Assembly: GCA_009691915.1 (NCBI GenBank)
Contig: SIAD01000002.1
Location: 54,562-118,561, forward strand
Direction of reading: 5' to 3'
Length of the DNA stretch: 64,000 bases
From: Phycisphaerales bacterium
GTDB taxonomy: Bacteria; Planctomycetota; Phycisphaerae; Phycisphaerales; SM1A02
Notes under the pieces: model-generated
What the model saw: the letters and a program-made list of their open reading frames with translations, nothing else
Database searches by the model: none
What the model was told of the DNA's origin: nothing
Translations under genes and position numbers: made by a program
Shown: one piece after another, positions 44,541 through 52,725 of the stretch
Layout: every line of letters starts with the position of its first letter
How positions within the stretch are numbered: position 1 is the first letter of the stretch

Positions 44541-45059
44541 ATGAGGTCGCCTGAACCCGAGAGACCGCGCGAGTCAGGCGGCAATACCGCGCGCGCAATG
44601 CGCATTGGCGTCGTGACCAGTCGATACCACCGCGAGATCTGCGACGCCCTTGAGAACGGCGCCGTTTCAACATTTTCGGCGCGCGGAGGATGCGCAGATG
44701 CGCTTGTGATGGCTTCGGCGCCGGGGTCATTCGAGCTCGTGGCGGTGGCGCTGGCGCTCGCCCAACGCACGGATATCGATGCGGTTGTCGCGCTGGGATG
44801 CGTGCTGACTGGCGAGACGAGTCACGATCGCCACATCTGCGATGCGGTGGCCCACGGACTCGTCGGAGTGACGCTCAAGACAGACAAACCTGTTGCCTTC
44901 GGAGTGCTCACTTGCGTGACCATCGAGCAGGCGCAGGCGCGCGCGGGCGGACGCAAGGGCAACAAGGGCACAGAGGCGATGGAAGCGGCGATTGATGCCG
45001 TTGCGTCGATTCGAGGTGTTTCCCACGACGCGCCGCTGAACGCTGGGGGTTCACCATGA
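44541..45059 (+). CDS. ribH: 6,7-dimethyl-8-ribityllumazine synthase
   Basis: A 172-residue enzyme for the penultimate step of riboflavin synthesis. The blocks APGSFELVAVALAL, ALGCVLTGETSHDRHI (with the active-site His) and PVAFGVLTCVTIEQAQARAGG-KGNKG are those of RibH. Start chosen: ATG 44541, which leaves about 19 residues before the first strand; ATG 44598 would be too short. No FMN riboswitch could fit the short leader: TAGCAT lies only 13 bases upstream of the ATG. It overlaps nusB by ATGA. Confidence 0.95.
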   Translation: MRSPEPERPRESGGNTARAMRIGVVTSRYHREICDALENGAVSTFSARGGCADALVMASAPGSFELVAVALALAQRTDIDAVVALGCVLTGETSHDRHICDAVAHGLVGVTLKTDKPVAFGVLTCVTIEQAQARAGGRKGNKGTEAMEAAIDAVASIRGVSHDAPLNAGGSP

Positions 45060-45547
45060 GTCTCAGTCATGAGAAGCGCTGCTGCGCCCTTCAGGCACTC
45101 GTTCAGGCCGACCTCGGTGGAGTCACGGACTTCTCCCTGCTGCGATCGGCCTTCGAGGCGCGTGCGCAGGAGACCAGAGATCCTGCCGCGCCCATGGACC
45201 ACGAGTGCGACTTCACACTGGCCGCCGTGCGCGACGGGATTGCTTGGGCGACCGCGGTGTGGAGTGTGCGCGACGAGGCCGACGCCGCGGTGCGCGCGCT
45301 CGCGCCGGAGTGGCCCACCCACCGACAGCCGAGCATCGATCGCAACATCCTGCGACTCGGGTACTGGGAGATCCGTCACGCACGGATTCCCCTCGCCTTG
45401 GCGATCGACGAGGCGGTCGAGTTAGCAAAGGCATACGGAACTGATCGCAGCCCCTCGTTCATCAACGCGGTGCTAGACGCCGTGGGTAAGCCGAAGAGTG
45501 CCGCCGAGCACTCCGAAGAGAGCACCGTCGAACCAGAGATCATGTAG
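45056..45547 (+). CDS. nusB: Transcription antitermination factor NusB
   Basis: A 163-residue all-helical protein that with NusE (S10) binds boxA RNA and helps rRNA transcription. The C-terminal signature DRNILRLGYWEIRHARIP and AIDEAVELAKAYGTDRSPSFINAVLDAV is complete. The N-terminus REK...ALQALVQAD type (EKRCCALQALVQADL) is also kept. A Ser/Glu-rich tail of about 15 residues is extra. The ribH-nusB pairing is widespread, and ftsY follows after 10 bases. Confidence 0.96.
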   Translation: MSLSHEKRCCALQALVQADLGGVTDFSLLRSAFEARAQETRDPAAPMDHECDFTLAAVRDGIAWATAVWSVRDEADAAVRALAPEWPTHRQPSIDRNILRLGYWEIRHARIPLALAIDEAVELAKAYGTDRSPSFINAVLDAVGKPKSAAEHSEESTVEPEIM

Positions 45548-45557
45548 GAGGCGCGGC

Positions 45558-46508
45558 GTGTTCTTCAAGTCTGCATTCGACGCGGTCAAGCGAGGGCTCT
45601 CCCGCACCGCCGCAGCCGTGGGATCGGGATTGCGGAGTGCTCTCCATGGGCGCACCCTCGATGATGCGATACTCGACGATGTGGAAGCCCGCCTCGTGGC
45701 GGCGGATGTCGGCGTTGCCGCCGCGCGCGAGATGGTCGCCTCCCTGCGCGAGGAGTTCCGCGCCGGGAGAGTCGAGCGCGGGGACGATGCGCTCGAGCAT
45801 CTCAAACGGTCGATGAAGGCGCGGCTGGCTCAGGGCGACGCTCCCAGCGAAGGAATAGCAATCACGCAGACGCGACCAGCCGTCGTCCTCGTCGTCGGGG
45901 TCAATGGCGTCGGTAAGACGACCAGCGTCGCCAAGATCGCGCACTCCATAAAGTCGAGTGGACGCACCGTCCTGTTGGCTGCGGCCGACACCTACCGCGC
46001 GGGCGCCGTCGCTCAGCTGGCCATCTGGGCCGAGCGGCTTGGTGTCGACATCGTGCGAGGGGCGGACGGGGCCGACCCCGCCGCCGTCGCCTTCGATGCC
46101 GCTCAGGCCGCGATTGCCAGGCAAGTCGATGTTCTCCTCGTCGACACTGCCGGGCGGCTGCACAACGAAGGCAATCTCATGCGCCAACTCGTGAAGATCC
46201 GCGATGTCGTGCGCAAGGTCATCCCGGGATCTCCCCACGAGACTCTGCTGGTTCTCGATGCGACGAGCGGGCAGAACGCCATCGCACAGGCCACCGCCTT
46301 CCGCGCGGCGGTCGATGTGACCGGTCTGTTCGTCGCCAAGATGGACGGGACGGCGCGAGGCGGAGTGGTCGTTGCGATCCACGACGCCCTCGGAATCCCC
46401 GTCAAGTTGATCGGGGTGGGAGAGCGTCCCGAGGATGTGCAGCCCTTCGATGCGGATAAGTTCGTTGACGCAGTATTCGCCGACCCAGGGGCTACCATTC
46501 CGACATGA
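45558..46508 (+). CDS. ftsY: Signal recognition particle receptor FtsY
   Basis: A 316-residue SRP GTPase that docks ribosome-nascent chain complexes at the membrane. N domain helices (about residues 1-95) precede the G domain with G1 GVNGVGKT (114-121), the DTAGRLHNE G3 block and the AKMDGTARGG G4 block. The acidic A domain of E. coli FtsY is absent. Start chosen: GTG 45558 with TAGGAGG six bases upstream; the frame is open to 45498 inside nusB. The stop overlaps the prepilin-like gene (ATGA). Confidence 0.95.
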   Translation: MFFKSAFDAVKRGLSRTAAAVGSGLRSALHGRTLDDAILDDVEARLVAADVGVAAAREMVASLREEFRAGRVERGDDALEHLKRSMKARLAQGDAPSEGIAITQTRPAVVLVVGVNGVGKTTSVAKIAHSIKSSGRTVLLAAADTYRAGAVAQLAIWAERLGVDIVRGADGADPAAVAFDAAQAAIARQVDVLLVDTAGRLHNEGNLMRQLVKIRDVVRKVIPGSPHETLLVLDATSGQNAIAQATAFRAAVDVTGLFVAKMDGTARGGVVVAIHDALGIPVKLIGVGERPEDVQPFDADKFVDAVFADPGATIPT

Positions 46509-47143
46509 TCGTGTCCTCTGACCGCCGCGCATTCACGCTTGTGGAAACACTTGTCGTCGTGGGGATCATCGCGCTGCTGGTGGGGATCATGGTGCCGACC
46601 ATCAAGATGGTTCAGGCAGAGTCACGCAACGCGGGTTGTCTGAGCAATCTCCATCAGAACTACGAGGCACTTCAGTCGTATCAGGCGGCCAACCGCGGCA
46701 TCCTCGCGATGTGCGAGTTCATCCCCGTGGTGACGCCCGATGGGATCGAGGGGGGGCTGCCAAATCTGCTGTCGAAGTACATCCCGGTTGACAGCGCGTC
46801 GTGGTTCTGCCCGGCCGACTTCGACTCGGAGTCGACTGAGACCGGGACGAGTTACACCTACATGCCTGGGCTTCTCAGATACGCCCCTGAGATTCAGTTT
46901 GAAGTCCTGCAGGCACTCTTTCTACTGCCGCCTTCGACGATCGAGCGCCAACGCATGCGCGTTCGGCTAGAGACGGAGTCGAAGCTCGTCGCACGGATCT
47001 TCGAGAACGACACAAGCGGTCTCTTTCCGCTCCTGATGGACAGCGAGGACCGGCACTTCGGGACGCGCGAGCCTCGCAATGGCGTGTACCTCGATGGGTC
47101 ATCGCGGGCCATCGTCATCGAGGCCAACACGGCCGTGGAGTGA
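46505..47143 (+). CDS. Prepilin-type N-terminal domain protein (pseudopilin-like), copy 1
   Basis: A 212-residue protein. The N-terminus RRAFTLVETLVVVGIIALLVG is the type IV prepilin/type II secretion pseudopilin signal and membrane helix, with the usual Glu at +5. The residue before the cleavage site is Ala instead of Gly, which is unusual. The rest is a globular domain with two cysteines (WFCPADF and AGCLSN) and ends in a GVYLDGSSRAIVIE strand that matches the H-x-DG tail class seen in planctomycetes, without its His. It starts inside the ftsY stop, so it is coupled to it. Confidence 0.87.
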   Translation: MIVSSDRRAFTLVETLVVVGIIALLVGIMVPTIKMVQAESRNAGCLSNLHQNYEALQSYQAANRGILAMCEFIPVVTPDGIEGGLPNLLSKYIPVDSASWFCPADFDSESTETGTSYTYMPGLLRYAPEIQFEVLQALFLLPPSTIERQRMRVRLETESKLVARIFENDTSGLFPLLMDSEDRHFGTREPRNGVYLDGSSRAIVIEANTAVE

Positions 47144-47146
47144 ACG

Positions 47147-47848
47147 ATGGCATCCCTCACCCTTGACGACTTTGGCGATCGCTTCTTCGGGAGAAATCTC
47201 TGGAAGTCGCTCGCAGTGGTGTTGGCGATTGTGCTCGTGACCGTGGGGCTCTACTGGTGGGGATGGATGAGGTGGAAACCACCCCCGTCGATCTTCGATA
47301 CTCCCGTCGATGATGTGCTCGGATACCTGGCGCTCGATGACTTCAACAAGCTCCCGCTCGATGAGCGGATGAAGTTCCTAATGGATCTTGCGACCCGCTT
47401 CCGCGACATGGACTCCTCCGACAGCGCGGCGATGGCCGGGTTCTTTGCGGGGCTCGCCGGACCGATGCGCCAGCAGCTCACACAGAATGTGAGAAACCTC
47501 GCACGCGACATTCTTGTCCAGGGGGCTGCGGGTTACTTCGGTGCCGCGGACAGGGGGAAGTACATCGATGGCTGGGTGCTTGAGTGGACCAAGATGGGTG
47601 AGCGGCTGGCGACGGGGAAGGAGCGCGTCCGCAGCGACAAGGAGAGGCTCGACCGCATCAAGACGCAGGCCAAACGGAACGACCAGCAACTCGGTGAGGC
47701 GACGACGCCATCATTGACCGAAGACAACGCGCTCGACTTTGTCAGCTTCTGGCAGAAGGAAGTGGAGGGGACGGCCTCTCCAAAGCAGCAGGGGCAGATC
47801 CTCCGGTTCCTCGAGGATGTCCGCAAGCGATACTCGGATGCCTTCTGA
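47147..47848 (+). CDS. Single-span membrane protein, function unknown
   Basis: A 233-residue protein with one membrane helix (about residues 19-41, LWKSLAVVLAIVLVTVGLYWWGW). The cytoplasmic or periplasmic remainder is helical and charged: a segment with DEVRMKFLMDLATRF-like pattern (about 75-90), a Gly/Ala part and a Lys/Arg/Glu-rich stretch (about 155-190) that may form a short coiled coil. I do not recognise a family. It starts three bases after the prepilin-like gene and its end overlaps hrpB by 11 bases. Confidence 0.72.
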   Translation: MASLTLDDFGDRFFGRNLWKSLAVVLAIVLVTVGLYWWGWMRWKPPPSIFDTPVDDVLGYLALDDFNKLPLDERMKFLMDLATRFRDMDSSDSAAMAGFFAGLAGPMRQQLTQNVRNLARDILVQGAAGYFGAADRGKYIDGWVLEWTKMGERLATGKERVRSDKERLDRIKTQAKRNDQQLGEATTPSLTEDNALDFVSFWQKEVEGTASPKQQGQILRFLEDVRKRYSDAF

Positions 47849-50378
47849 GCGGTCGCCGGGATTGCCGGTGCGCGCGATGGAGGGTGCGATCGCCGAGCAC
47901 CTGCAACGCGATCGCCGCCTCGTTCTCGTGGCGGAGACAGGATCGGGAAAGACTACGCAGGTTCCGCAGATTCTTTTCGAGCGCTCCTTGTGCGGCGACG
48001 GGACGATCATCGTGCTGCAGCCTCGGCGGCTGGCGGCGCGCGCTGTCGCGCGACGGGTCGCCGCGGAGATGGGGGAATCGCTCGGCGGCCTGGTCGGATT
48101 CCGCACGAGGCACGAGCGCTCCGATTCGAAGGACACGCGAATTCTCTTCATGACCGACGGGTTGTTCGTCAGGATGGCGCAATCGAACCAGACCCTTGAG
48201 GGCGTTGGCGCGGTCGTGATGGATGAGTTCCACGAGCGAACGCTCGCGACTGATCTCGCCTGGGGGATTGTGCGGCGGCTGCAGACGGTGGCGCGTCCCG
48301 ACCTGTTTGGAATCGTCATGAGCGCGACGATTGATTCCGCGCGGCTCACAGGTCTCCTTGGGTGCGAGGCGCTTGAGGTCGAGGGGAGGCTCCATCCGGT
48401 GGCAATTCGGCATCTCGCAGACTCGCGTCCGGGGGACGACCACTGCGTGCGAGCGGCTGACGCGACGGTTGAGGCGGTCCGCGCCGTGTCGGGTGACGCG
48501 CTCGTCTTCATGCCGGGGAGGCGCGAGATCGGCTTGACGATCGACGCCCTGGCGTCGCGCCTTGGGTCGAGCGAGTTTGACCTGTTGGCACTCCATGGAT
48601 CGCAGCGTGCCGAGGAGCAGGACCGCGCTCTCTCACCGAGCGGGCGGCGCAAGATCGTCGTGGCCACCAACATTGCCGAGACCAGTCTCACGATCCCCGG
48701 CGTCACAATCGTTGTCGACAGTGGACTCGCCCGTATCCATCGATTCGACCAGCGGCGCGATCTCAACGCCCTGACTCTGGAGCCGATCAGTCAGGCGAGT
48801 GCACGGCAGCGAGCCGGCCGTGCGGGTCGAGTTGCGCCGGGGATCTGTGTGCGGTTGTGGAGCGAGTCAGCCCACGGGAGGCGCCCGGAGTTCGACTCAC
48901 CGGAGATCAAGCGGATCGATCTCTCTGAGGCGCTCCTCACGCTTGCCGCAATGGGCGAGTCCGAAGCACGAGGGTTTCCGTGGGTCGATGCCCCTGATCC
49001 TGAGGCGATCGCGCGAGCCCAGCGGGTCCTCGTGGCCTGCGGGGGCTTCGATCCAGATGGGTCGATCACGCCGATGGGCCGAATGATGTCCCGAGTCCCC
49101 GCCCACCCCCGAATTGCGCGCGCACTCATCGAGTCGGCGCGGCGCGGATGTCTCGCGCGTGCGTCGCTCTGGGCGGCGGTGATCTCCGAGCGCGATGCTG
49201 CCGAGCGCGCCGACGCTGAATGGCTGAGGAGTCAACTTGAGGCGGGGGATCATTCCGATGACCTGGTCGCGCGAGAGCGAGCGTTGTCGGCATTTGACAG
49301 TAATCCACGGGGATCGATGCTCGATCCCGACGCTGCGCGGGAATCTCTGCGGGTCGCGGATGACTTCGCGCGGACCGTCTCGCGTGTCTCCCCGCGCGGG
49401 CCGCTGGGTTCGACGACATCCAACCCCAACTCGTCCGGCGATGATTCGACCACTCGGGCGCTCGCCGAGTCGTTCCTGCTCGGATTTTCCGACCGGGTCG
49501 CATGGCGGCTTGACCGCCACCGTCCGCATGCCGCCATGGGCGATCGCCGCAAAGTGTCTCTAGACCGGCGGAGTCTTCACGAGGGGGAGGGGCCATTCAT
49601 GGCGTTCGATGTGCGACAGGCGGGATCCGGAGACTCCCAGCACACGACCCTTTCGCTGACCGCGGCTCTCACGCGCGAATGGGTCGAGAACGCGCTGCCG
49701 AAGCGATTCACCCGCACTGTCGAGGAACGCTGGGAGGAGTCATCGCGGTCAGTCGAGGAGGTAGAGGAGACGAAGTTTGACGCTACGGTCATCGAGCGCA
49801 CGGTGCGTCCGCCGATGGATCTTGTTGCGGCGAGTCGTGTGATCGCGTCGCGGATGGCGGAGGGTTCGCTGGTCAGCGATGACTGGGCCGAGTCGGTGCT
49901 TCCGTGGATCGCCCGCGTGCGCTGGGTCGCCAAAGTGTTTCCCGAGAGGTCGCTGATCACCTACGACGCCGACGACCTCGCCGTCATTTTCGCTGATGTG
50001 GCCGCGGGGGCGTCGCGGTGGAACCAGGTGTCGGCTCGACCGACACGCGCGGCGCTAGTTGCTGCGCTGTCGCACGAGGACCGACTGTTCGTCGAGAAGA
50101 TGGCGCCAGCCGACATTCGACTCCCCAGCGGATTGCGCATGAAGCTGGAGTACTCCCCAGATCAGGACCCGCGCGGACGAGCGAAAATTCAGGACTTCTA
50201 TGGGCTCGACGCAACCCCGCGTGTAGGGGGAGGGCGCGCGGCGGTCCTCCTCGAAATCCTCGGCCCCAATCATCGGCCACTCCAGGTGACAGCGGATCTC
50301 GCAGGATTCTGGAAGACGCTCTACCCGCAGATCCGCAACGATCTTCGCAGGCGATATCCCCGCCATCAGTGGCGCTGA
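47838..50378 (+). CDS. hrpB: ATP-dependent helicase HrpB
   Basis: An 846-residue DEAH-box family helicase. Motif I AETGSGKTTQVPQ (about residues 32-44), motif II DEFHER (the HrpB-specific form of DEAH), motif III SATID, motif V TNIAETSLTIPG and motif VI QRAGRAGR are all present, followed by the HA2 and HrpB C-terminal domains. Length and order match bacterial HrpB. Start chosen: ATG 47838, inside the end of the previous gene. Its biological role in bacteria is poorly defined; an RNA target is likely. Confidence 0.95.
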   Translation: MPSERSPGLPVRAMEGAIAEHLQRDRRLVLVAETGSGKTTQVPQILFERSLCGDGTIIVLQPRRLAARAVARRVAAEMGESLGGLVGFRTRHERSDSKDTRILFMTDGLFVRMAQSNQTLEGVGAVVMDEFHERTLATDLAWGIVRRLQTVARPDLFGIVMSATIDSARLTGLLGCEALEVEGRLHPVAIRHLADSRPGDDHCVRAADATVEAVRAVSGDALVFMPGRREIGLTIDALASRLGSSEFDLLALHGSQRAEEQDRALSPSGRRKIVVATNIAETSLTIPGVTIVVDSGLARIHRFDQRRDLNALTLEPISQASARQRAGRAGRVAPGICVRLWSESAHGRRPEFDSPEIKRIDLSEALLTLAAMGESEARGFPWVDAPDPEAIARAQRVLVACGGFDPDGSITPMGRMMSRVPAHPRIARALIESARRGCLARASLWAAVISERDAAERADAEWLRSQLEAGDHSDDLVARERALSAFDSNPRGSMLDPDAARESLRVADDFARTVSRVSPRGPLGSTTSNPNSSGDDSTTRALAESFLLGFSDRVAWRLDRHRPHAAMGDRRKVSLDRRSLHEGEGPFMAFDVRQAGSGDSQHTTLSLTAALTREWVENALPKRFTRTVEERWEESSRSVEEVEETKFDATVIERTVRPPMDLVAASRVIASRMAEGSLVSDDWAESVLPWIARVRWVAKVFPERSLITYDADDLAVIFADVAAGASRWNQVSARPTRAALVAALSHEDRLFVEKMAPADIRLPSGLRMKLEYSPDQDPRGRAKIQDFYGLDATPRVGGGRAAVLLEILGPNHRPLQVTADLAGFWKTLYPQIRNDLRRRYPRHQWR

Positions 50379-50390
50379 CCGACCTGCGGA

Positions 50391-51176
50391 CTACTCGATG
50401 TTGTCCATCCAAAGCGTGGCGTCCCCCTGCAGGTGTCGGCGAGGATGGATGCCGGAGCGGATTCCCTCCTCCTGAGCGACCGGCGGATCGCTGGCAAATC
50501 GCGGGAGCCGCTTCGCCCATGTCCTCACGCCGGTGAAAACCTCATGGATCAGAGTGACGGCCTCGGCGACATCGTCGGTGACATGAAAGATCTCAAAGTC
50601 TTCCGGTGAGATGGTCTCGAACTCACAGGCCAGCGTCGTGCGCATCCACTGGAGCAGCGGCTCCCAGAACGCCTTTCCGATCAGTACGACTGGGAACGGC
50701 ACAATCTTGAGCGTCTGGATCAGCGTGAGCGCTTCGAAGAGTTCGTCAAGCGTCCCGAACCCGCCGGGGAAGATCACGAACCCGCTGGCATGCTTGACAA
50801 ACATCACTTTGCGGACGAAGAAGTATCGAAAGGTGAGTTCGACGCTCTGGTAGCCGTTGGGCTTCTGTTCAAACGGCAGAGAAATATTGAGCCCGACCGA
50901 TGTGCCCTGCGCCTCCAGGCATCCCTTGTTGGCCGCCTCCATGATCCCCGGACCGCCGCCTGTGATGACCGCAAACTTATGCTTCGCCAACAATCCGCCG
51001 CATTCGACGGCCTTGAGGTACTCGGCCCTGTCGCGAGGGGTCCGCGCCGAGCCGAAGACCGCCACTCCGGGGCCAATTCGCACGAGCGTGTCCGTTGCAT
51101 CCACGAATTCGCTCATGATGCGCAGGGTTCTCCACGCCTCGTGCTGGAGCGCCTGTTTGATCTCCTTTGATTCCAT
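50391..51176 (-). CDS. LOG-family protein (TIGR00730, Rossmann-fold)
   Basis: A 261-residue protein. The motif PGGFGTLDELFEALT and the earlier TGGGPGIMEAANKGC are the two hallmarks of the LOG/lysine-decarboxylase-like family, whose known members are cytokinin riboside 5-prime-monophosphate phosphoribohydrolases; bacterial members may act as nucleotide hydrolases (PpnN-like). The first 30 residues are a helical lead. Start chosen: ATG 51176; an open frame reaches 51827 only because it lies opposite folC. It converges with hrpB (12 bases) and diverges from folC (27 bases). Confidence 0.9.
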   Translation of the reverse strand: MESKEIKQALQHEAWRTLRIMSEFVDATDTLVRIGPGVAVFGSARTPRDRAEYLKAVECGGLLAKHKFAVITGGGPGIMEAANKGCLEAQGTSVGLNISLPFEQKPNGYQSVELTFRYFFVRKVMFVKHASGFVIFPGGFGTLDELFEALTLIQTLKIVPFPVVLIGKAFWEPLLQWMRTTLACEFETISPEDFEIFHVTDDVAEAVTLIHEVFTGVRTWAKRLPRFASDPPVAQEEGIRSGIHPRRHLQGDATLWMDNIE

Positions 51177-51194
51177 GCCGTAGAGGACTACACT
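51167..51194 (+). promoter_or_regulatory. Candidate promoter of folC with almost no leader
   Basis: TTGATT (51167-51172) is followed after 16 bases by TACACT (51189-51194), which ends 9 bases before the folC ATG at 51204. There is no Shine-Dalgarno. The -35 lies over the start of the divergent LOG gene. Confidence 0.42.
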
Positions 51195-51203
51195 CAACCA
51201 CCC

Positions 51204-52667
51204 ATGACTCGCAAGCCATCGAATCGCGCGCCCGCAAAGGGCGCGAGTGCCGCTCCTTCCGCCAAGAGCACGGCTCCAGAACCAAAGCCCGTCAAGATCG
51301 AGATCAACGGATACCAAGCGGCGCTGAAGTGGCTCGCTGATCGGCCCGACATTGAGCGCATGCGGGTCGTCAAGCTTGACGACAATGCATTCAAGCTGGA
51401 ACGGATGCGCGCGTTGTTGGACGCGATGGGGAACCCCCACGAGTCGCTCAAGATGGTGCATGTCGCGGGCACGGTCGGGAAGGGATCGACCGCGACGATG
51501 ATCGCGAGCATGCTGTCGGAGTGCGGTTACACAGTCGGCCTCTACACCAGCCCCCACTTCGTCGATGTGCGGGAGCGAATTGCCATCGACGGCAAGATGG
51601 TCACGAAGCCTGCGTTCGTCGAGCTGGCCAAACGGGTGCAGGCCGCCGCCACCAAGGCCAAGGTCGAGCCGACCTATTTTGAGGTGCTCACGGCGATGGC
51701 CTTCCGGCAGTTCGCGGACGAGGCGGTGGACATTGCGGTGATCGAGGTCGGCCTCGGTGGGCGGCTTGACTCCACCAATGTGATCACACCCATCGTGTCC
51801 GTCGTCACGGCCATCGAGTTCGACCACACCAGAATCCTGGGCGACACGCTGCCCAAGATCGCCAAGGAGAAGGCGGGGATCTTCAAGCGCGGGGTTCCTG
51901 CAATCGTGTTTGATTCGACCGCGGAACTGAACAGAGTCTTTACCGAGGCGGCGGAGCGCTGTGGCGCCGAGCTGCGAATTGTGAACAAGGACATCGAGTT
52001 TTCGAGCCGCTTCTGCACATCACCCGATCTCGGGCCGCACACGCGTGTCTGCTTCTACACCAAGAGCACGAGAATCGAACACCTCCCGGTCCCATTGCCG
52101 GGGGAGCATCAGGCGATCAACTGCGGGCTCGCGCTCGCGGCGGTGGAGTGCGTGAAGGCCGCCGGATTCGAGTGCCCTGACGCATTGATTACCGGCGGAC
52201 TTGCGAAGACCCGTTTGCATGGCCGCATGGAACTGGTGAGCGACCGTCCGCGCATCCTCGTCGATGGCGCGCACAACCCGGCAAGTCTGAACGCGCTCAT
52301 GCGCTGCGTGGGTGCCCATGTCCCGTACGACAGCATGATCTGTGTCTTCGGCTGCTGCCAGGACAAGGACATCCCTGAGATGCTCGACAAGCTCAATCTG
52401 GGCGCGGACAAACTCATCTTCACGCGGGCGTCGGGTAATCCCCGCGCGGCCGATCCGCACGATCTTCAGCGCATGTTCCAGGAGCGTTCCGGCAAGATGA
52501 GTCAGGTTGCGCGCACGGCCGGGGAGGCGCTCCACTTGGCCACGCGTGCCGCAACCCGCGATGACCTCATCTGCGTCACCGGAAGTTTCTATGTCGTCGG
52601 TGATGCCATGAAGTTCGTCGCCGAAAACCGCGACTTTCACCTTCGGCCCAAGCCGCAGACCGTGTAG
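51204..52667 (+). CDS. folC: Bifunctional folylpolyglutamate/dihydrofolate synthase
   Basis: A 487-residue Mur-ligase-family enzyme that adds glutamate to folates. The ATP loop GTVGKGST (about residues 89-96), SPHFVDVRERIAIDG, and EVGLGGRLDSTNVI are family signatures, and VDGAHNP lies in the C-terminal domain. It has about 35 extra N-terminal residues (Ala/Pro/Lys-rich, disordered) before the first helix. Whether it has both activities cannot be told from sequence. The folate link to thyX and panB, both folate-using, is metabolic and not genomic. Confidence 0.94.
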   Translation: MTRKPSNRAPAKGASAAPSAKSTAPEPKPVKIEINGYQAALKWLADRPDIERMRVVKLDDNAFKLERMRALLDAMGNPHESLKMVHVAGTVGKGSTATMIASMLSECGYTVGLYTSPHFVDVRERIAIDGKMVTKPAFVELAKRVQAAATKAKVEPTYFEVLTAMAFRQFADEAVDIAVIEVGLGGRLDSTNVITPIVSVVTAIEFDHTRILGDTLPKIAKEKAGIFKRGVPAIVFDSTAELNRVFTEAAERCGAELRIVNKDIEFSSRFCTSPDLGPHTRVCFYTKSTRIEHLPVPLPGEHQAINCGLALAAVECVKAAGFECPDALITGGLAKTRLHGRMELVSDRPRILVDGAHNPASLNALMRCVGAHVPYDSMICVFGCCQDKDIPEMLDKLNLGADKLIFTRASGNPRAADPHDLQRMFQERSGKMSQVARTAGEALHLATRAATRDDLICVTGSFYVVGDAMKFVAENRDFHLRPKPQTV

Positions 52668-52725
52668 CTCCCGGGTCGAGGCCTCAGGGTCGTTCCTCAG
52701 CCTGCCGCGCTACTCTTCGTGATCC

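Noticed and set aside
51177..51827. Upstream extension of the LOG-family frame to 478 residues
   Set aside because: It lies opposite folC, has no domain and is a high-GC shadow; the family starts at about 51176.
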